NCBI GenBank assembly: GCA_963995525.1 | Contig: OZ023213.1 | Coordinates: forward strand, 15,858,033 to 15,922,032 | Direction of reading: 5' to 3' | DNA: 64,000 bases | Source: Escarpia spicata | Taxonomy: Eukaryota; Annelida; Polychaeta; Sabellida; Siboglinidae | Part shown: positions 52,801 to 63,503 of the stretch, one piece after another | How positions within the stretch are numbered: position 1 is the stretch's first letter | How the letters are laid out: every line of letters begins with the position of its first letter | Notes under the pieces: generated by a model | What the model was told of the DNA's origin: nothing | Database searches by the model: none | Seen by the model: only the letters and a program-made list of their open reading frames with translations | Made by a program: the position numbers and the translations under genes

Positions 52801-55800
52801 TGGGAATTGTATTAAAAACAAATATCATACGACAGAAATAATGACTGAGTATCTTACTAATTACTGCTGTGCACCTTTTTGTTTCATGAAATTAGATTTA
52901 TGACTTTTAATCACTGATGTAGACATTTTATTAATCTGACATTAACTATCAACGAAGACAAAACAAATTTTTTATTACTCCTAATTAGTCAAAAGCCACA
53001 GAAAGTTTCCCAAAGTATTCATAGGTGTTGTCTCTCATGAAGTAAATCTGAATACTTTTTCGCGTTAACGTAAAGCATACCGACTGATATTCATGTAATC
53101 GTTGAATACACACGTAACTTTATGACCAATCAATTTACATCCGCCTAACATCCGGTACAAACACGAAAAAGGCATGAACCCTTAACTAAGGGAGAATTTC
53201 AAAAAAGATCAAAGCGTTACTTTTCCTGCAAAGGATCATATATTAATCTCTGAAAGATTGGTGTCAGAGATTCAAACCTTCCATGACGAAATTGCGTATC
53301 ACCCCCCCACACACACACACACTAGTTTGATTACAAGTAGATGCTGTCAATCACATAAGTTCCTCAGATCAAGACCAATCAGTCAGCGAAATCAGACTGG
53401 GGCGGTATAGAAATCATCATGGGAACCAAGACTCACATCTTTCCGCATAGGAGGCAAGAGAGTCAAATTATCAACACACGTATTAACATTACCTCTGTTT
53501 TGACATCTTCCATCTTCTCATCCACAGACTGCAGCTCAATCTGGTGGAGTAAATCAAGTAAAATATCACACCGGAAACATTCATTTAAAAATATACCAAA
53601 CAAGAGATACACAAGATATTTCCTTTCAACTGTTTCCATATAATAAGAAGGGGGGTCACTTAACAAATATCAACATAATTTGGTGTAAATTCTAGAATAA
53701 GAGAATGCTGCAATATTAGTTGAGACTTCTTACGTAGGAATGAGGATTCTAGAAGATTATGCCAAACTTATTATAGCCAGCTATATTCCTCAGATGAAGA
53801 CCAATCAGTCAGAGAAAATCAGACTGGGGCGGTATAGAAATCATCACAGGAAGTGAAGCATTTACGAAAAGACAAAATTTTTGTTTTTTATTTATTTATA
53901 TCATTTGATATCACTTTTGTTGTGCTTTAACTTGTGTGCAACTTTATCCAAAACTCGTGACCATAATAATAAAACTTATGTATTAATACTTTGGTTTTAT
54001 TGCAAGTGTGTCTCCACCAAGGTGCCGAGGTCCACTCAAATGTTGATTCACGTCCTTGCATCGAGATGACTCTAAACTATCAATTGGCGATATATTTCTG
54101 AAAACACAACAAAATTAGAAAATCACACTCACTGTTACCTTACTGGCTTTCTTGTCGATGTAGAACAATGCCACTACAGGCAGTTTGGAAGTGGCTTGGT
54201 CGGATGTGTTGGTCTTCAATGCCTGTAACAAAGGTGTAAATAATAATAAGCTTCTCTAACGCCTACGTGCTCAGAAAGCCGAGACGCCGCAGCCATCGCT
54301 ACTATTTCACAACATTTTCACAACATTATCCAAAACATGACCATAATAATAAAATTTATGTATTAATACATAGATTAATCCTCGAAAGTTTGGTGTCAGA
54401 GATTCAAACCTTCTATAAAGAAATTGCATACCCCCCACAGACATACACTAGTTTGATTACAATTAGATCCTGTCAATCACACAAGTTCCTCAGATCAAGA
54501 CCAATCAGTCAGTGAAATCAGACTGGGGCGGTATAGAAATCATCACGGGAACCAAGACACACATCTTTCGGCACAGGAGGCAAGAGAGTCAAATTATCAA
54601 CACACGTATTAACATTACCTCTGTTGTGACATCGTCCATCTTCTCATCCACAGACTGCAGCTCCATCTGATGATATAAATCAAGTAAAATATCATACTGG
54701 AAACATTCATTTAAAAATATACCAAACAAGAGATAGACAAGACATTTCTTTTCAACTGTGTTTCCATATAATGGGAAGGGGATTCACTTAGCAAATATCA
54801 ACATAATTTGGTGTAAATTCTAGACTTGAGACTTCTAACGTAGGAAAAAGAATTCTAGAAGATTATGCCAAACTTATTATAACCAACTATATTCCTCAGA
54901 TGAAGACCAATCAGTCAGAGAAAATCAGATTGGGGCGGTACAGAAATCATCACAGGAAGTGAAGCATTTATGAAAAGACCAAATTGAACTGTTTTTTTAT
55001 TTATATCACTCGATATCACTTTTGTTGTGCTTTAACTTGTATGCAACTTTATCCAAAACTCATGACCATAATAATAAAACTGATGTATTAATACTTTGGT
55101 TTTATTGCAAGTGTGTCTCCACCAAGGTGCCGAGGTCCACTCAAATGTTCATTCACGTCCTTGCACCGAGATGCCTCTAAACTATCAACTGGTGAGATAT
55201 TCCTGAAAACACAACAAAATTAGAAAATGACACTCACTGTTACCTTACTGGCTTTCTTGTCGATGTAGAACAATGCGACTTCAGGCAGTTTGGAAGTGGC
55301 TTGGTCGGATGTGTCAGCCATCTCTGTGTCGGTCTTCAATGCCTGTAACAAAGATATAAATAATAATAAACTTTTTTAATGTCTACTTGCCCAGAAAGGT
55401 GAGACACCGCAGATATTGCTACTATTTCACGAAGGTTGGGTTAAAACCAGGTTGCAGAAAACATGTCGTTGAAATAAACACACACAATATAATAAGTTAA
55501 CTTTTGTCCACTGTAAGTGCTTCTCTTCCCAGGTACCTTCAACCACTCGCCTCTCATCTACCTTCAACCACTCGCCTCTCATCTACCTTCAACCACTCGC
55601 CTCTCATCTACCTTCAACCACTCGCCTCTCATCTACCTTCAACCACTCGCCTCTCATCTACCTTCAACCATTCGCCTCTCATCTACCGATTGACAATGTA
55701 TTTGAAAAAACACAAAAGTGGTTATTTAGAGTTATTTATCTTTTTCAGTGGACAATTTGTATGGAGACATATTCCCAACAAGACACCATTGTGGATGTAA

Positions 55801-57804
55801 GCTATTAATAATAATAACATGTGGTCTTGTGTCGCTTACTCCATTATGTAAGCAAGTGTTTTGGCAGCAGTTAATGCTATGTCTGTATCAAGGTTTTTTA
55901 TGAGACCACTGACTGACAAGATTCTTCCATTTTTCTATGTGGGATCTTTACTCCACTGGCACAGACAGCAGATAGAATAATATTAATAATGGAATGACTT
56001 CTTTAGCGCCAATATGCTTGGATCCTAGCTCAGTAGCACAAATCCGAACTCAGGACTTTCAACGATTTCCCTTCCAAAAGACACAGGCAAAGTGGGGTGA
56101 ACAAAATTCAAATTGGCGATAGTTCAACTTAAACCACTCATTGATTTCTGGTGCTTTAACTGCTAGACAAACATACCCCACGGCATAGATACCAGACAGA
56201 AGGGACCAACGACTAATAGTTTCTTCCGAAAGACACAGGCAACGTTATGTGAACGAAATTTTAAAACAACAGCAGCTCGACTTAAACCTTTTAATTGACC
56301 GTCCGGCACTGCTTGACCACTGCTTGACCACTGCTTGACCACTGCACCAAATGCATCTTTTTTATTACATTTTTCTATGTGGGATCTTTACTTCCCCTGG
56401 CATAAACATCAGATAGAAGGGACCAACGACTAATGGCGTCTCCTCCAACAGACACAATGTGGGGTGAACAAAGAACATTCGTCTTTTTCTTACTGCCTTT
56501 TTCTTTTCCCGAAGTCTGATGCCCTCTTCCACTGCTGCGTGTTCCACCTCCCTGGTTCGTCTCCGTATGCGACAGCTCCGTCTACGGGCAACATGGGACG
56601 ACACTATGATCACCGACCCGTCGTCCGACTCTTCTGAAAACGAAGTCTTCCCTTACAAGGGCTGCCAGAATATGTGATGGGTCACGGTGGCTCAGACCAT
56701 ACGGTGCCATTTTGGCAGTACGGAATTACGAACATCATATTAACACTCATGAACTGCTGAAAGCGGTTTGACCCGTTTCCTTGAGCGGCTGCCCTTTTTC
56801 TAACTCTGACAATGCATGGACTGCCGTGGAGGTATTTATCATCTTCTGGACACTTGTATTTTTGATATGGCTTTGTATCGCAAGTTTTTGAATGAGCACC
56901 GTTAGAAAATATCAACTGACAAAGAGTTCATAAGGACAATTTGCAATGTTAGGAAATTAAATACAAAAATGACAAAAACTAGGTGCACCCATATCGTGTT
57001 GATTGTGTGTGCAGGCTGTGAGGACGTAAGGTTTACGGGCAACAATTCAATGGCATCAGTGTCATTTTTTTCTCTCTCAGGTTTGATGAAATAGAACAAT
57101 ATCACTAAGAGAACACTCAAATGTTTTCATCTAGTGAAATAATAAAAGCAAGAAAAAGTACTATAACAACCGTACAATTTGAGAGCATGTAACTGGAGAT
57201 ATGAACTGCAATGAAGTAAAAGTTGGTAAACGATGCTGAACGATCGATGATGACAACAACCTACCTTGCGTTACATCGTCCATTGTTTGTTCATCGCTAT
57301 CACCAGGTGGCATTGGTGCATCAGACACACGACTTTCTACTGGCTTCGACAAGTCCTTGCTGCGAGATCGGAGTCCAGTAAATTCCCCAGCCTCAACGTC
57401 TGTGGTTTCACGTTGCGGGGTTTTCTTACTGGTGGACTTCTTCGGCGACTTTTTCATAGATGGCACCCTCTTTGTATCAGTGCGGATTCTACGGTCAGGT
57501 GTAACAGCAAGTGTCTGCAATTACAGAAGGATGGAGGGACTTAATAACATCTCTTGCAATCAGTAAAGAGCACATATGTACCAAAGGATGTTGCCAAACG
57601 GATCATTAAAAGCACTCAACTACACAAGTTCCTCAAATCAGGACCAATCAGTCAGAGAAATCAGACTGGGGCGGTATAGAAATCATCACAGGAAGCAATG
57701 CGACGTAGTCTGCTACATGATACAAGCAAGTGCGTTACCTGTGTAGTGGCAGTGCCATCATCTTCCGTTCCTTCCACACCAATGACCACTGACCGCAGTA
57801 TAAC
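49859..57804 (-). CDS. modular basic/SIM-rich protein gene, 11 predicted exons, snoRNA host; 5' and 3' ends not found
   Basis: Exons in transcription order: 57739-57804, 57265-57514, 56494-56633, 55244-55342, 54619-54666, 54139-54222, 53493-53540, 52425-52665, 51545-51672, 50856-50905, 49859-49941. Phases chain perfectly in one frame through about 412 codons, with GT-AG signals. The product alternates Thr-Pro/basic segments (TPDRRIRTDTKR, TPKNRRQSGVKR, TPKSAKRELRKSTP, STRKRKS) with acidic-hydrophobic patches (EESDDGSVIIVSS, DDLDDSWVVIDTP) that look like SUMO-interaction motifs. Exon pairs 2-3 and 8-9 are homologous modules, exons 4-5 and 6-7 are near-identical duplicates, and exons 1, 5 and 7 are related. 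A nuclear, chromatin- or SUMO-related role is inference; I do not recognise the family. Five introns each contain one C/D snoRNA. Confidence 0.65.
50350..50446 (+). repeat. 17-bp minisatellite, ~6 units
   Basis: GAAACCAACTCTACTTG repeated about six times, with AAGT/AACT variants. It sits in the last visible intron of the minus-strand gene. Confidence 0.85.
50757..50830 (+). repeat. 36-bp direct duplication
   Basis: ATCTGTAATAAAATGTACAC occurs twice, 36 bp apart, followed each time by an AGTGTA(G/C)AAAGG variant. Confidence 0.8.
51795..52100 (+). pseudogene. LINE C-terminal fragment (RTE-like tail)
   Basis: The plus strand encodes KTIKKLEDLRKEVGVNEKRL followed by VRSRLKWAGHVERMGEEFST, and, after a frame change, GRPRLQWKDSVKGDLEGLGE. 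The sequence RLRWxGHVxRMxxxR...GRPxxRWxD is the well-known C-terminal tail of many LINE reverse-transcriptase proteins. It lies in the intron between exons at 51545-51672 and 52425-52665 of the minus-strand gene, in opposite orientation. Confidence 0.8.
52099..52360 (+). repeat. GGAGGTGGAG-type minisatellite
   Basis: Units of GGAGACGGGAGGTGGAG and GGAGGCAGGAGGTGGAG, 12-18 bp, repeated about 18 times. It starts exactly where the LINE tail ends. The repeated Pro-Pro or Gly-Gly frames are artefacts. Confidence 0.9.
53360..53425 (-). ncRNA. C/D-box snoRNA, U31/snR67-like, copy 1
   Basis: On the minus strand: box C ATGATGA, guide ATACCGCCCCAGT, box D' CTGA, box C' TGACTGA-like (here CTGACTGATT with a preceding CG), box D CTGA, and a short terminal stem TTCC/GGAA. 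The 13-nt guide upstream of D' is complementary to the conserved GACUGGGGCGGUA of the LSU rRNA P-loop. By the D+5 rule it would direct 2'-O-methylation of a G in that loop, the target of the U31/snR67 family. It lies in the intron between exons 53493-53540 and 52425-52665. Confidence 0.8.
53786..53852 (-). ncRNA. C/D-box snoRNA, U31/snR67-like, copy 2
   Basis: Box C GTGATGA, intact rRNA guide, D' CTGA with one extra T behind it, C' TGACTGA, box D CTGA, stem TTCC/GGAA. The D-proximal spacer has TCTTCATCTGA instead of TCTTGATCTGA. Located in the intron between exons 54139-54222 and 53493-53540. Confidence 0.8.
54486..54551 (-). ncRNA. C/D-box snoRNA, U31/snR67-like, copy 3
   Basis: All boxes and the guide are intact; the terminal stem is extended (TTCCC...GGAACTT). 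Located in the intron between exons 54619-54666 and 54139-54222; paralogue of copy 1 in the duplicated 1.1-kb module. Confidence 0.8.
54892..54958 (-). ncRNA. C/D-box snoRNA, U31/snR67-like, copy 4, guide variant
   Basis: Boxes C, D', C' and D are intact, but the guide reads GTACCGCCCCAATCTGA, with G-to-A at the second base before D'. That creates a mismatch with the rRNA next to D'. Located in the intron between exons 55244-55342 and 54619-54666; paralogue of copy 2. Confidence 0.75.
55535..55690 (+). repeat. 25-bp minisatellite, ~6 units
   Basis: ACCTTCAACCACTCGCCTCT plus CATCT repeated about six times with one C-to-T change in the last unit. Intronic to the minus-strand gene. Confidence 0.9.
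55801..56493. other. intron of the minus-strand gene, old repeats
   Basis: The phrase TTTTTCTATGTGGGATCTTTA and AGAAGGGACCAACGACTAAT each occur twice (about 55930/56365 and 56195/56415), so this is a diverged ~430-bp duplication. CACTGCTTGAC is triplicated near 56310. No gene. Confidence 0.45.
57629..57694 (-). ncRNA. C/D-box snoRNA, U31/snR67-like, copy 5, box D variant
   Basis: Box C GTGATGA and the rRNA guide are intact. Box D reads TTGA instead of CTGA, which should weaken box C/D protein binding. Located in the intron between exons 57739-57804 and 57265-57514. Confidence 0.7.
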
Positions 57805-59460
57805 CTGGCAGAAAGTGAAACAACTATTGAGAATCATCCTCTGTTTGAATAATTTTAAACTGACCCAAAATTATCCTCTCAAGCCAGCGGTGGTAATTAA
57901 TTTAGCAGTTCCCAGAGTCAGTTATACTTCGTCCCACTCGTGGCCTGTCTGCGGAAACAAGGCCAGTCGCATTCAACATCAAAGAGCGATTTCTGCAATT
58001 TGCCCCACATGCCCTAAAACAGCTGATGTTTACTACGGGAATGTTTTGTATATATTATTACTGTACAATTTCAATGTTTCTTGAGCGCAACAATATAAAC
58101 ACTGTTTCAAGTTTATTAACCCATTTTATCCTGAAGCTAGTGCAGACGAGTTGCAGCCAGTTCCTGACCATATCCAAGAAAACACTTTGTCAGCTTCAGA
58201 AAATGACAGGCCTTCACTTAAAATGGACCCAACTTTCTTATTTCTCAATCAATTTTTAAATATGATATATCATTAGAAAGCAACTAAAATAAGCTATGAA
58301 GGTATATTGACAAATTAGTTGTTTGATAACATTTACTATATGTGGCATATGGCAAACCATTTCCCAACAAATTCAAATTTGTGTTGCGTTTTGTCAGTTT
58401 ACTTTTCACCAGACATTTTCTCCATGAAGGAGGCAACATCTCAATGAGCAAGTTGATTTGATTTTATACACCATTCTCACCTGAATACAATGGTATAAAA
58501 CTTGTTCACGTATCTTGGATAATTATCTCATTATGTACAATTCTGTAGTAACACCTCTACGCGAAAGAATTGTGGTGTGTGGTGTCACCGAGCAGATTAA
58601 TGCTAATTTTTGAAATATCTTCTGTCAACGATATCTATCTTTTGTGTTTCGTTTCTTATAACAAAAAACAAAAATAACAAATTCGGTTAACATTTCAATG
58701 TAAATTTATTTGTGAAGCAGTTACTGTCGTTGAAAGTAACATTAAGTTTGTTGCTGCCGAAAATTCATTGTGGCGAGAAGTGGGCGAAAATAGGTGCAGT
58801 TGACAGTTCATTCCAATTAGAAGACTTCAAAGTACATTTTCACAGATAAATATCGCACAAATTAGCATGCATATTATGTCATCTATCTGCTTGTCTGCCT
58901 TGTTATCACCAGTATGTAGTAAATTAGTAGAGTTATCCTTCCAAAATTTGATGATATTTGCGACTTATCTGCCATCTTTGGTTTCGATTTACGCGGGGGT
59001 AGCCGACTTCTAAGCCGAATAACCAATGAACGGCACTGATTTGGTGATTCCTACGTGTTTCCCAATGACGACAAGAAATCAATCAATGTTAATCAACCAA
59101 CAGGGATCCATAACACTATGGCACAGGGTTTCCGCGCCAAGTGCAGACTACGACTAGAATTGTATCTCAGATACAAAGGATAACTACGACTAGAATCGTA
59201 TCCCGAATAAAATGGGTTAAGTATGATTTGGTGAGCAGTAACACGTCAACAATATTTACTCTTTTTTAAGAATATATTATATTATTAAAGAAATGAGGAG
59301 ACAAAGTCGTTTCAAAAGGAAGTGTTAGCAAACTTTCAGAGTTTCGATGATGTGTTTTATGGAGCAGTTGGCATGCTCTCAGTTTCTTTGTCTGTGTTAT
59401 GAGAAATACACAGCAATCGTCAGAGACGGCAGCTACAACTCCCCGTGATTTCCGCGGAAC
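57805..59460. other. non-coding DNA upstream of the minus-strand gene's visible exons
   Basis: No supported gene or RNA. It must contain either further introns or the promoter of the minus-strand gene. A short direct repeat ACTACGACTAGAATNGTATC occurs near 59147 and 59182. Confidence 0.35.
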
Positions 59461-60681
59461 TTGGAGCTACCATGGTGTGATGATCACCAACAGTTGGAGC
59501 TACCGTGGTGTGATGATCACCAACAGTTGGAGCTACCATGGTGTGATGATCACCAACAGTTGGAGCTACCATGGTGTGATGATCACCAACAGTTGGAGCT
59601 ACCATGGTGTGATGATCACCAACAGTTGGAGCTACCGTGGTGTGATGATCACCAACAGTTGGAGCTACCATGGTGTGATGATCACCAACAGTTGGAGCTA
59701 CCATGGTGTGATGATCACCAACAGTTGGAGCTACCATGGTGTGATGATCACCAACAGTTGGAGCTACCATGGTGTGATGATCACCAACAGTTGGAGCTAC
59801 CATGGTGTGATGATCACCAACAGTTGGAGCTACCATGGTGTGATGATCACCAACAGTTGGAGCTACCATGGTGTGATGATCACCAACAGTTGGAGCTACC
59901 ATGGTGTGATGATCACCAACAGTTGGAGCTACCATGGTGTGATGATCACCAACAGTTGGAGCTACCGTGGTGTGATGATCACCAACAGTTGGAGCTACCA
60001 TGGTGTGATGATCACCAACAGTTGGAGCTACCATGGTGTGATGATCACCAACAGTTGGAGCTACCATGGTGTGATGATCACCAACAGTTGGAGCTACCGT
60101 GGTGTGATGATCACCAACAGTTGGAGCTACCATGGTGTGATGATCACCAACAGTTGGAGCTACCATGGTGTGATGATCACCAACAGTTGGAGCTACCATG
60201 GTGTGATGATCACCAACAGTTGGAGCTACCATGGTGTGATGATCACCAACAGTTGGAGCTACCATGGTGTGATGATCACCAACAGTTGGAGCTACCATGG
60301 TGTGATGATCACCAACAGTTGGAGCTACCATGGTGTGATGATCACCAACAGTTGGAGCTACCGTGGTGTGATGATCACCAACAGTTGGAGCTACCGTGGT
60401 GTGATGATCACCAACAGTTGGAGCTACCATGGTGTGATGATCACCAACAGTTGGAGCTACCATGGTGTGATGATCACCAACAGTTGGAGCTACCATGGTG
60501 TGATGATCACCAACAGTTGGAGCTACCATGGTGTGATGATCACCAACAGTTGGAGCTACCATGGTGTGATGATCACCAACAGTTGGAGCTACCATGGTGT
60601 GATGATCACCAACAGTTGGAGCTACCATGGTGTGATGATCACCAACAGTTGGAGCTACCATGGTGTGATGATCACCAACAG
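59461..60681 (+). repeat. 33-bp minisatellite, 37 near-identical units
   Basis: Thirty-seven units of TTGGAGCTACCATGGTGTGA plus TGATCACCAACAG, ending exactly on a unit boundary. Apart from CCATGG/CCGTGG at one position (G in units 2, 6, 16, 20, 28 and 29) the copies look identical. Since 33 is a multiple of three and the unit lacks stops, reading frames over 400 codons run through it on both strands; they are artefacts. Confidence 0.97.
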
Positions 60682-60797
60682 TTGGCAGTTAGTGTTTTAA
60701 TACTAATGAAAAAAACAATCTTTACTAAAGTGATGACAACAAACACATTAAAAATAACTTCAAGGAATTTGATTGAAGATTACTGCTAACACAAATG

Positions 60798-60862
60798 TTC
60801 CTCAGATCAAATCCAATCAGTCAGAGAAATCAGACTGGGGCGGTATAGAAATCATCACGGAA
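60798..60862 (-). ncRNA. C/D-box snoRNA, U31/snR67-like, copy 6 (array unit 1)
   Basis: All four boxes and the guide are intact; the D-proximal spacer is altered (GGATTTGAT). First of six copies in the 349-bp tandem array. Confidence 0.8.
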
Positions 60863-61146
60863 ACTTCAGACCACAGTTGTCATGAATTTTAGTTTCAACG
60901 CTAACTTACTTTTATTTTATAACAGATGTTAATTTATAAAATTAAACTATAACTTTTTTTAAATGGCATGGCTGCTTTATACATTACAGTGACCAAAATA
61001 TTGAACTTGGCATTAAATCTCTCAATTAAAAAATGCCTACAATTTGCACAAATTTGCTCCTTATTCAAGGCCAGTAATTAGTCAGGAGTAGAGACATGTT
61101 TACAAGATGATACCAAATATATAATTAAAGTACTTGACTAGACAAG

Positions 61147-61211
61147 TTCCTCAGATCAAGACCAATCAGTCAGAGAAATCAGACTGGGGCGGTATAGAAA
61201 TCATCACGGAA
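61147..61211 (-). ncRNA. C/D-box snoRNA, U31/snR67-like, copy 7 (array unit 2)
   Basis: Consensus copy: C GTGATGA, D' CTGA, C' TGACTGA, D CTGA. The unit behind it is interrupted by the hAT insertion at 61340-62579. Confidence 0.82.
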
Positions 61212-61339
61212 ACTTCAGACCACAGTTGTCATGAATTTTAGTTTCAACGCTAACTTACTTTTATTTTATAACAGATGTTAATTTATAAAATTCAACTATA
61301 ACTTTTTTTAAATGGCATGGCTGCTTTATACATTACAGT

Positions 61340-62579
61340 CAGGGTTCATACAGAATGAACAAAGTCAAATTCAAGAACATTTTCGGGGGGAAAAGTAGGA
61401 CTTTTCATTAACATTTTTAGAAGCGCTATAAAGAAAAAATGTCATTATTTATTCCACTAGAAATTTGTAATTGTGTGTAGGTGTTTTTTTGACAAGTTTT
61501 GATTAGAAGATTCTCACAGAAGACTATTAAACTCTAATTAAATTGCTCTTTACAATCATAACAATGGCAATGACGCTTAGTGCGTCATGTTTTCACTAAG
61601 ATTCTCATTAGGCTAACTGTGCACATAATTTCTCAGTGAGTCTGAGATATTGCCTGTGGAAGTCAGTCTTAGCAAGTCCAAGATGTGATATTTTTTTTTT
61701 TTAATGTTGTCTTTTGCTCGGCCTTACCCTAGCCTAGGCTAGGGCTAGGCCTGGCCTTTAAAGTTTAATGATATGCTTTATTATTTCGGCAATCTTTTAC
61801 TTAACTTGCTTAAATTATTAGCAGTGTCTGCCTAAAGTTCCTCTTTCGGGGAGTAAAATATTATTTATATATTGTCAATCTAATACATTTTTTCTGGAGC
61901 TTCCTTCCTTCATTCGATTTCTTACATTTTATATTTGACTTAGGCTTGCAATGCCTGCGCGTGTGTGATGACAATTGACAGGCGATGTCCACATTATTTT
62001 TTACATCGTTCCGTGCATCGCACTAACTTCTGAATGTCACAGCGATCGTTCACAACCCAATTTTTTTAATCACCATCCCGTAACCCCTCATCTCTGAATC
62101 TACTGCCATCCATAACTCAAGGCATGGCAATTGTCAATCATAAACTGAAGAACACATGATGGAAACAAGATTTAAAATAAACAATATGGACGTTGGCGAG
62201 TGACCGCACACATGGAGAAAGAGCGCATCTGATTGGTTCACGCATTCACATGGCGACATCTAGCGATTATGCATACTGCTATTTCATGTGGCGCCATCTA
62301 CTGAATTGTGTTACCGCTCATTTTCATCTTCCGCCATGTTGTTTTTGCAAAATTGTCAGAACCATCGATTTTTACGACAAAAATTACTGACGGATTCCAC
62401 AAAATATTATTACAATTATTTCGTCGACAACTCATCACTAACGTGCTTGAATGTTCATGAAAATCTGATTCAAGAACATTCCAGAACATCCAGTGAAATT
62501 CAAGAACATTCGAGGGTACTCGAACGAAAATATCAAATCCAAGAACATTCAAGACTTTTGGGGACCTGTGCGAACCCTG
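61340..62579. mobile_element. non-autonomous hAT element, 1,240 bp, perfect 8-bp TSD
   Basis: The ends are CAGGGTTCATACAG and the inverse of CAGGGTTCGCACAG. They are flanked by ATTACAGT on both sides (61332-61339 and 62580-62587), and the surrounding 349-bp unit is continuous when the element is removed. An 8-bp duplication with CAGGG-type termini defines the hAT superfamily. No transposase is encoded. TTCAAGAACATT is repeated several times near both ends and may be a subterminal binding motif. Confidence 0.92.
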
Positions 62580-62743
62580 ATTACAGTGACCAAAATATTG
62601 AACTTGGCATTAAATCTCTCAATTAAAAAATGCCTACAATTTGCACAAATTTGCTCCTTTTTCAAGGCCAGTAATTAGTTAGGAGTAGAGACATGTTTAC
62701 AAGATGATACCAAATATATAATTAAAGTACTTGACTAGACAAG

Positions 62744-62808
62744 TTCCTCAGATCAAGACCAATCAGTCATAGAAATCAGACTGGGGCGGTATAGAAATCA
62801 TCACGGAA
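62744..62808 (-). ncRNA. C/D-box snoRNA, U31/snR67-like, copy 8 (array unit 3)
   Basis: As consensus, with one change beside box C' (TATGACTGA). The guide is intact. Confidence 0.8.
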
Positions 62809-63090
62809 ACTTCAGACCACAGTTGTCATGAATTTTGGTTTCAACGCTAACTTACTTTTATTTTATAACAGATGCTAATTATAAAATTCAAGTATAACTT
62901 TTTTTAAATGGCATGGCTGCTTTATACTTTCCAGTGACCAAAACAGTGAACTTGGCATTAAATCTCTTGATTAAAAAATGCCTACAATTTCACAAATTTG
63001 CTCCTTATTCAAGGCCAGTAATTAGTCAGGAGTAGAGACATGTTTACAGGATGATACCAAATATATAATTAAAGTACTTGACTAGACAAG

Positions 63091-63155
63091 TTCCTCAGAT
63101 CAAGACCAATCAGTCAGAGAAATCAGACTGGGGCGGTATAGAAATCATCACGGAA
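63091..63155 (-). ncRNA. C/D-box snoRNA, U31/snR67-like, copy 9 (array unit 4)
   Basis: Consensus copy, all boxes and guide intact. Confidence 0.82.
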
Positions 63156-63438
63156 ACTTCAGACCACAGTTGTCATGAATTTTAGTTTCAACGCTAACTT
63201 ACTTTTATTTTATAACAGATGCTAATTTATAAAATTCAACTATAACTTTTTTTAAATGGCATGGCTGCTTTATACTTTACAGTGACCAAAACAGTGAACT
63301 TGGCATTAAATCTCTCGATTAAAAAATGCCTACAATTTCACAAATTTGCTCCTTATTCAAGGCCAGTAATGAGTCAGGAGTAGAGACATGTTTACAGGAT
63401 GATGCCAAATATATAATTAAAGTACTTGACTAGACAAG

Positions 63439-63503
63439 TTCCTCAGATCAAGACCAATCAGTCAGAGAAATCAGACTGGGGCGGTATAGAAATCATCACG
63501 GAA
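63439..63503 (-). ncRNA. C/D-box snoRNA, U31/snR67-like, copy 10 (array unit 5)
   Basis: Consensus copy, all boxes and guide intact. Confidence 0.82.

Larger units (their letters stand above)
53358..55345 (-). repeat. tandem duplication of a ~1.1-kb module (two exons, two snoRNAs)
   Basis: The block 53358-54230 (snoRNA, exon, snoRNA, exon) is repeated at 54484-55345 with the same order and high similarity, offsets 1106-1126 bp. The duplicated exons stay in frame, so the protein gained a second copy of the two-exon unit. Confidence 0.85.

Noticed and set aside
59461..60681. CRISPR-like regular repeat
   Set aside because: Units are contiguous without unique spacers, and the DNA is animal nuclear sequence. 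The same applies to the 12-bp, 25-bp, 34-bp and 349-bp arrays.
59399..60789. Frames over 400 codons with repeated SWSYHGVMITN, ELPWCDDHQQL or VAPTVGDHHTM
   Set aside because: All three come from the same 33-bp minisatellite, whose unit lacks stops on both strands. No flanking coding signal or splice site supports translation.
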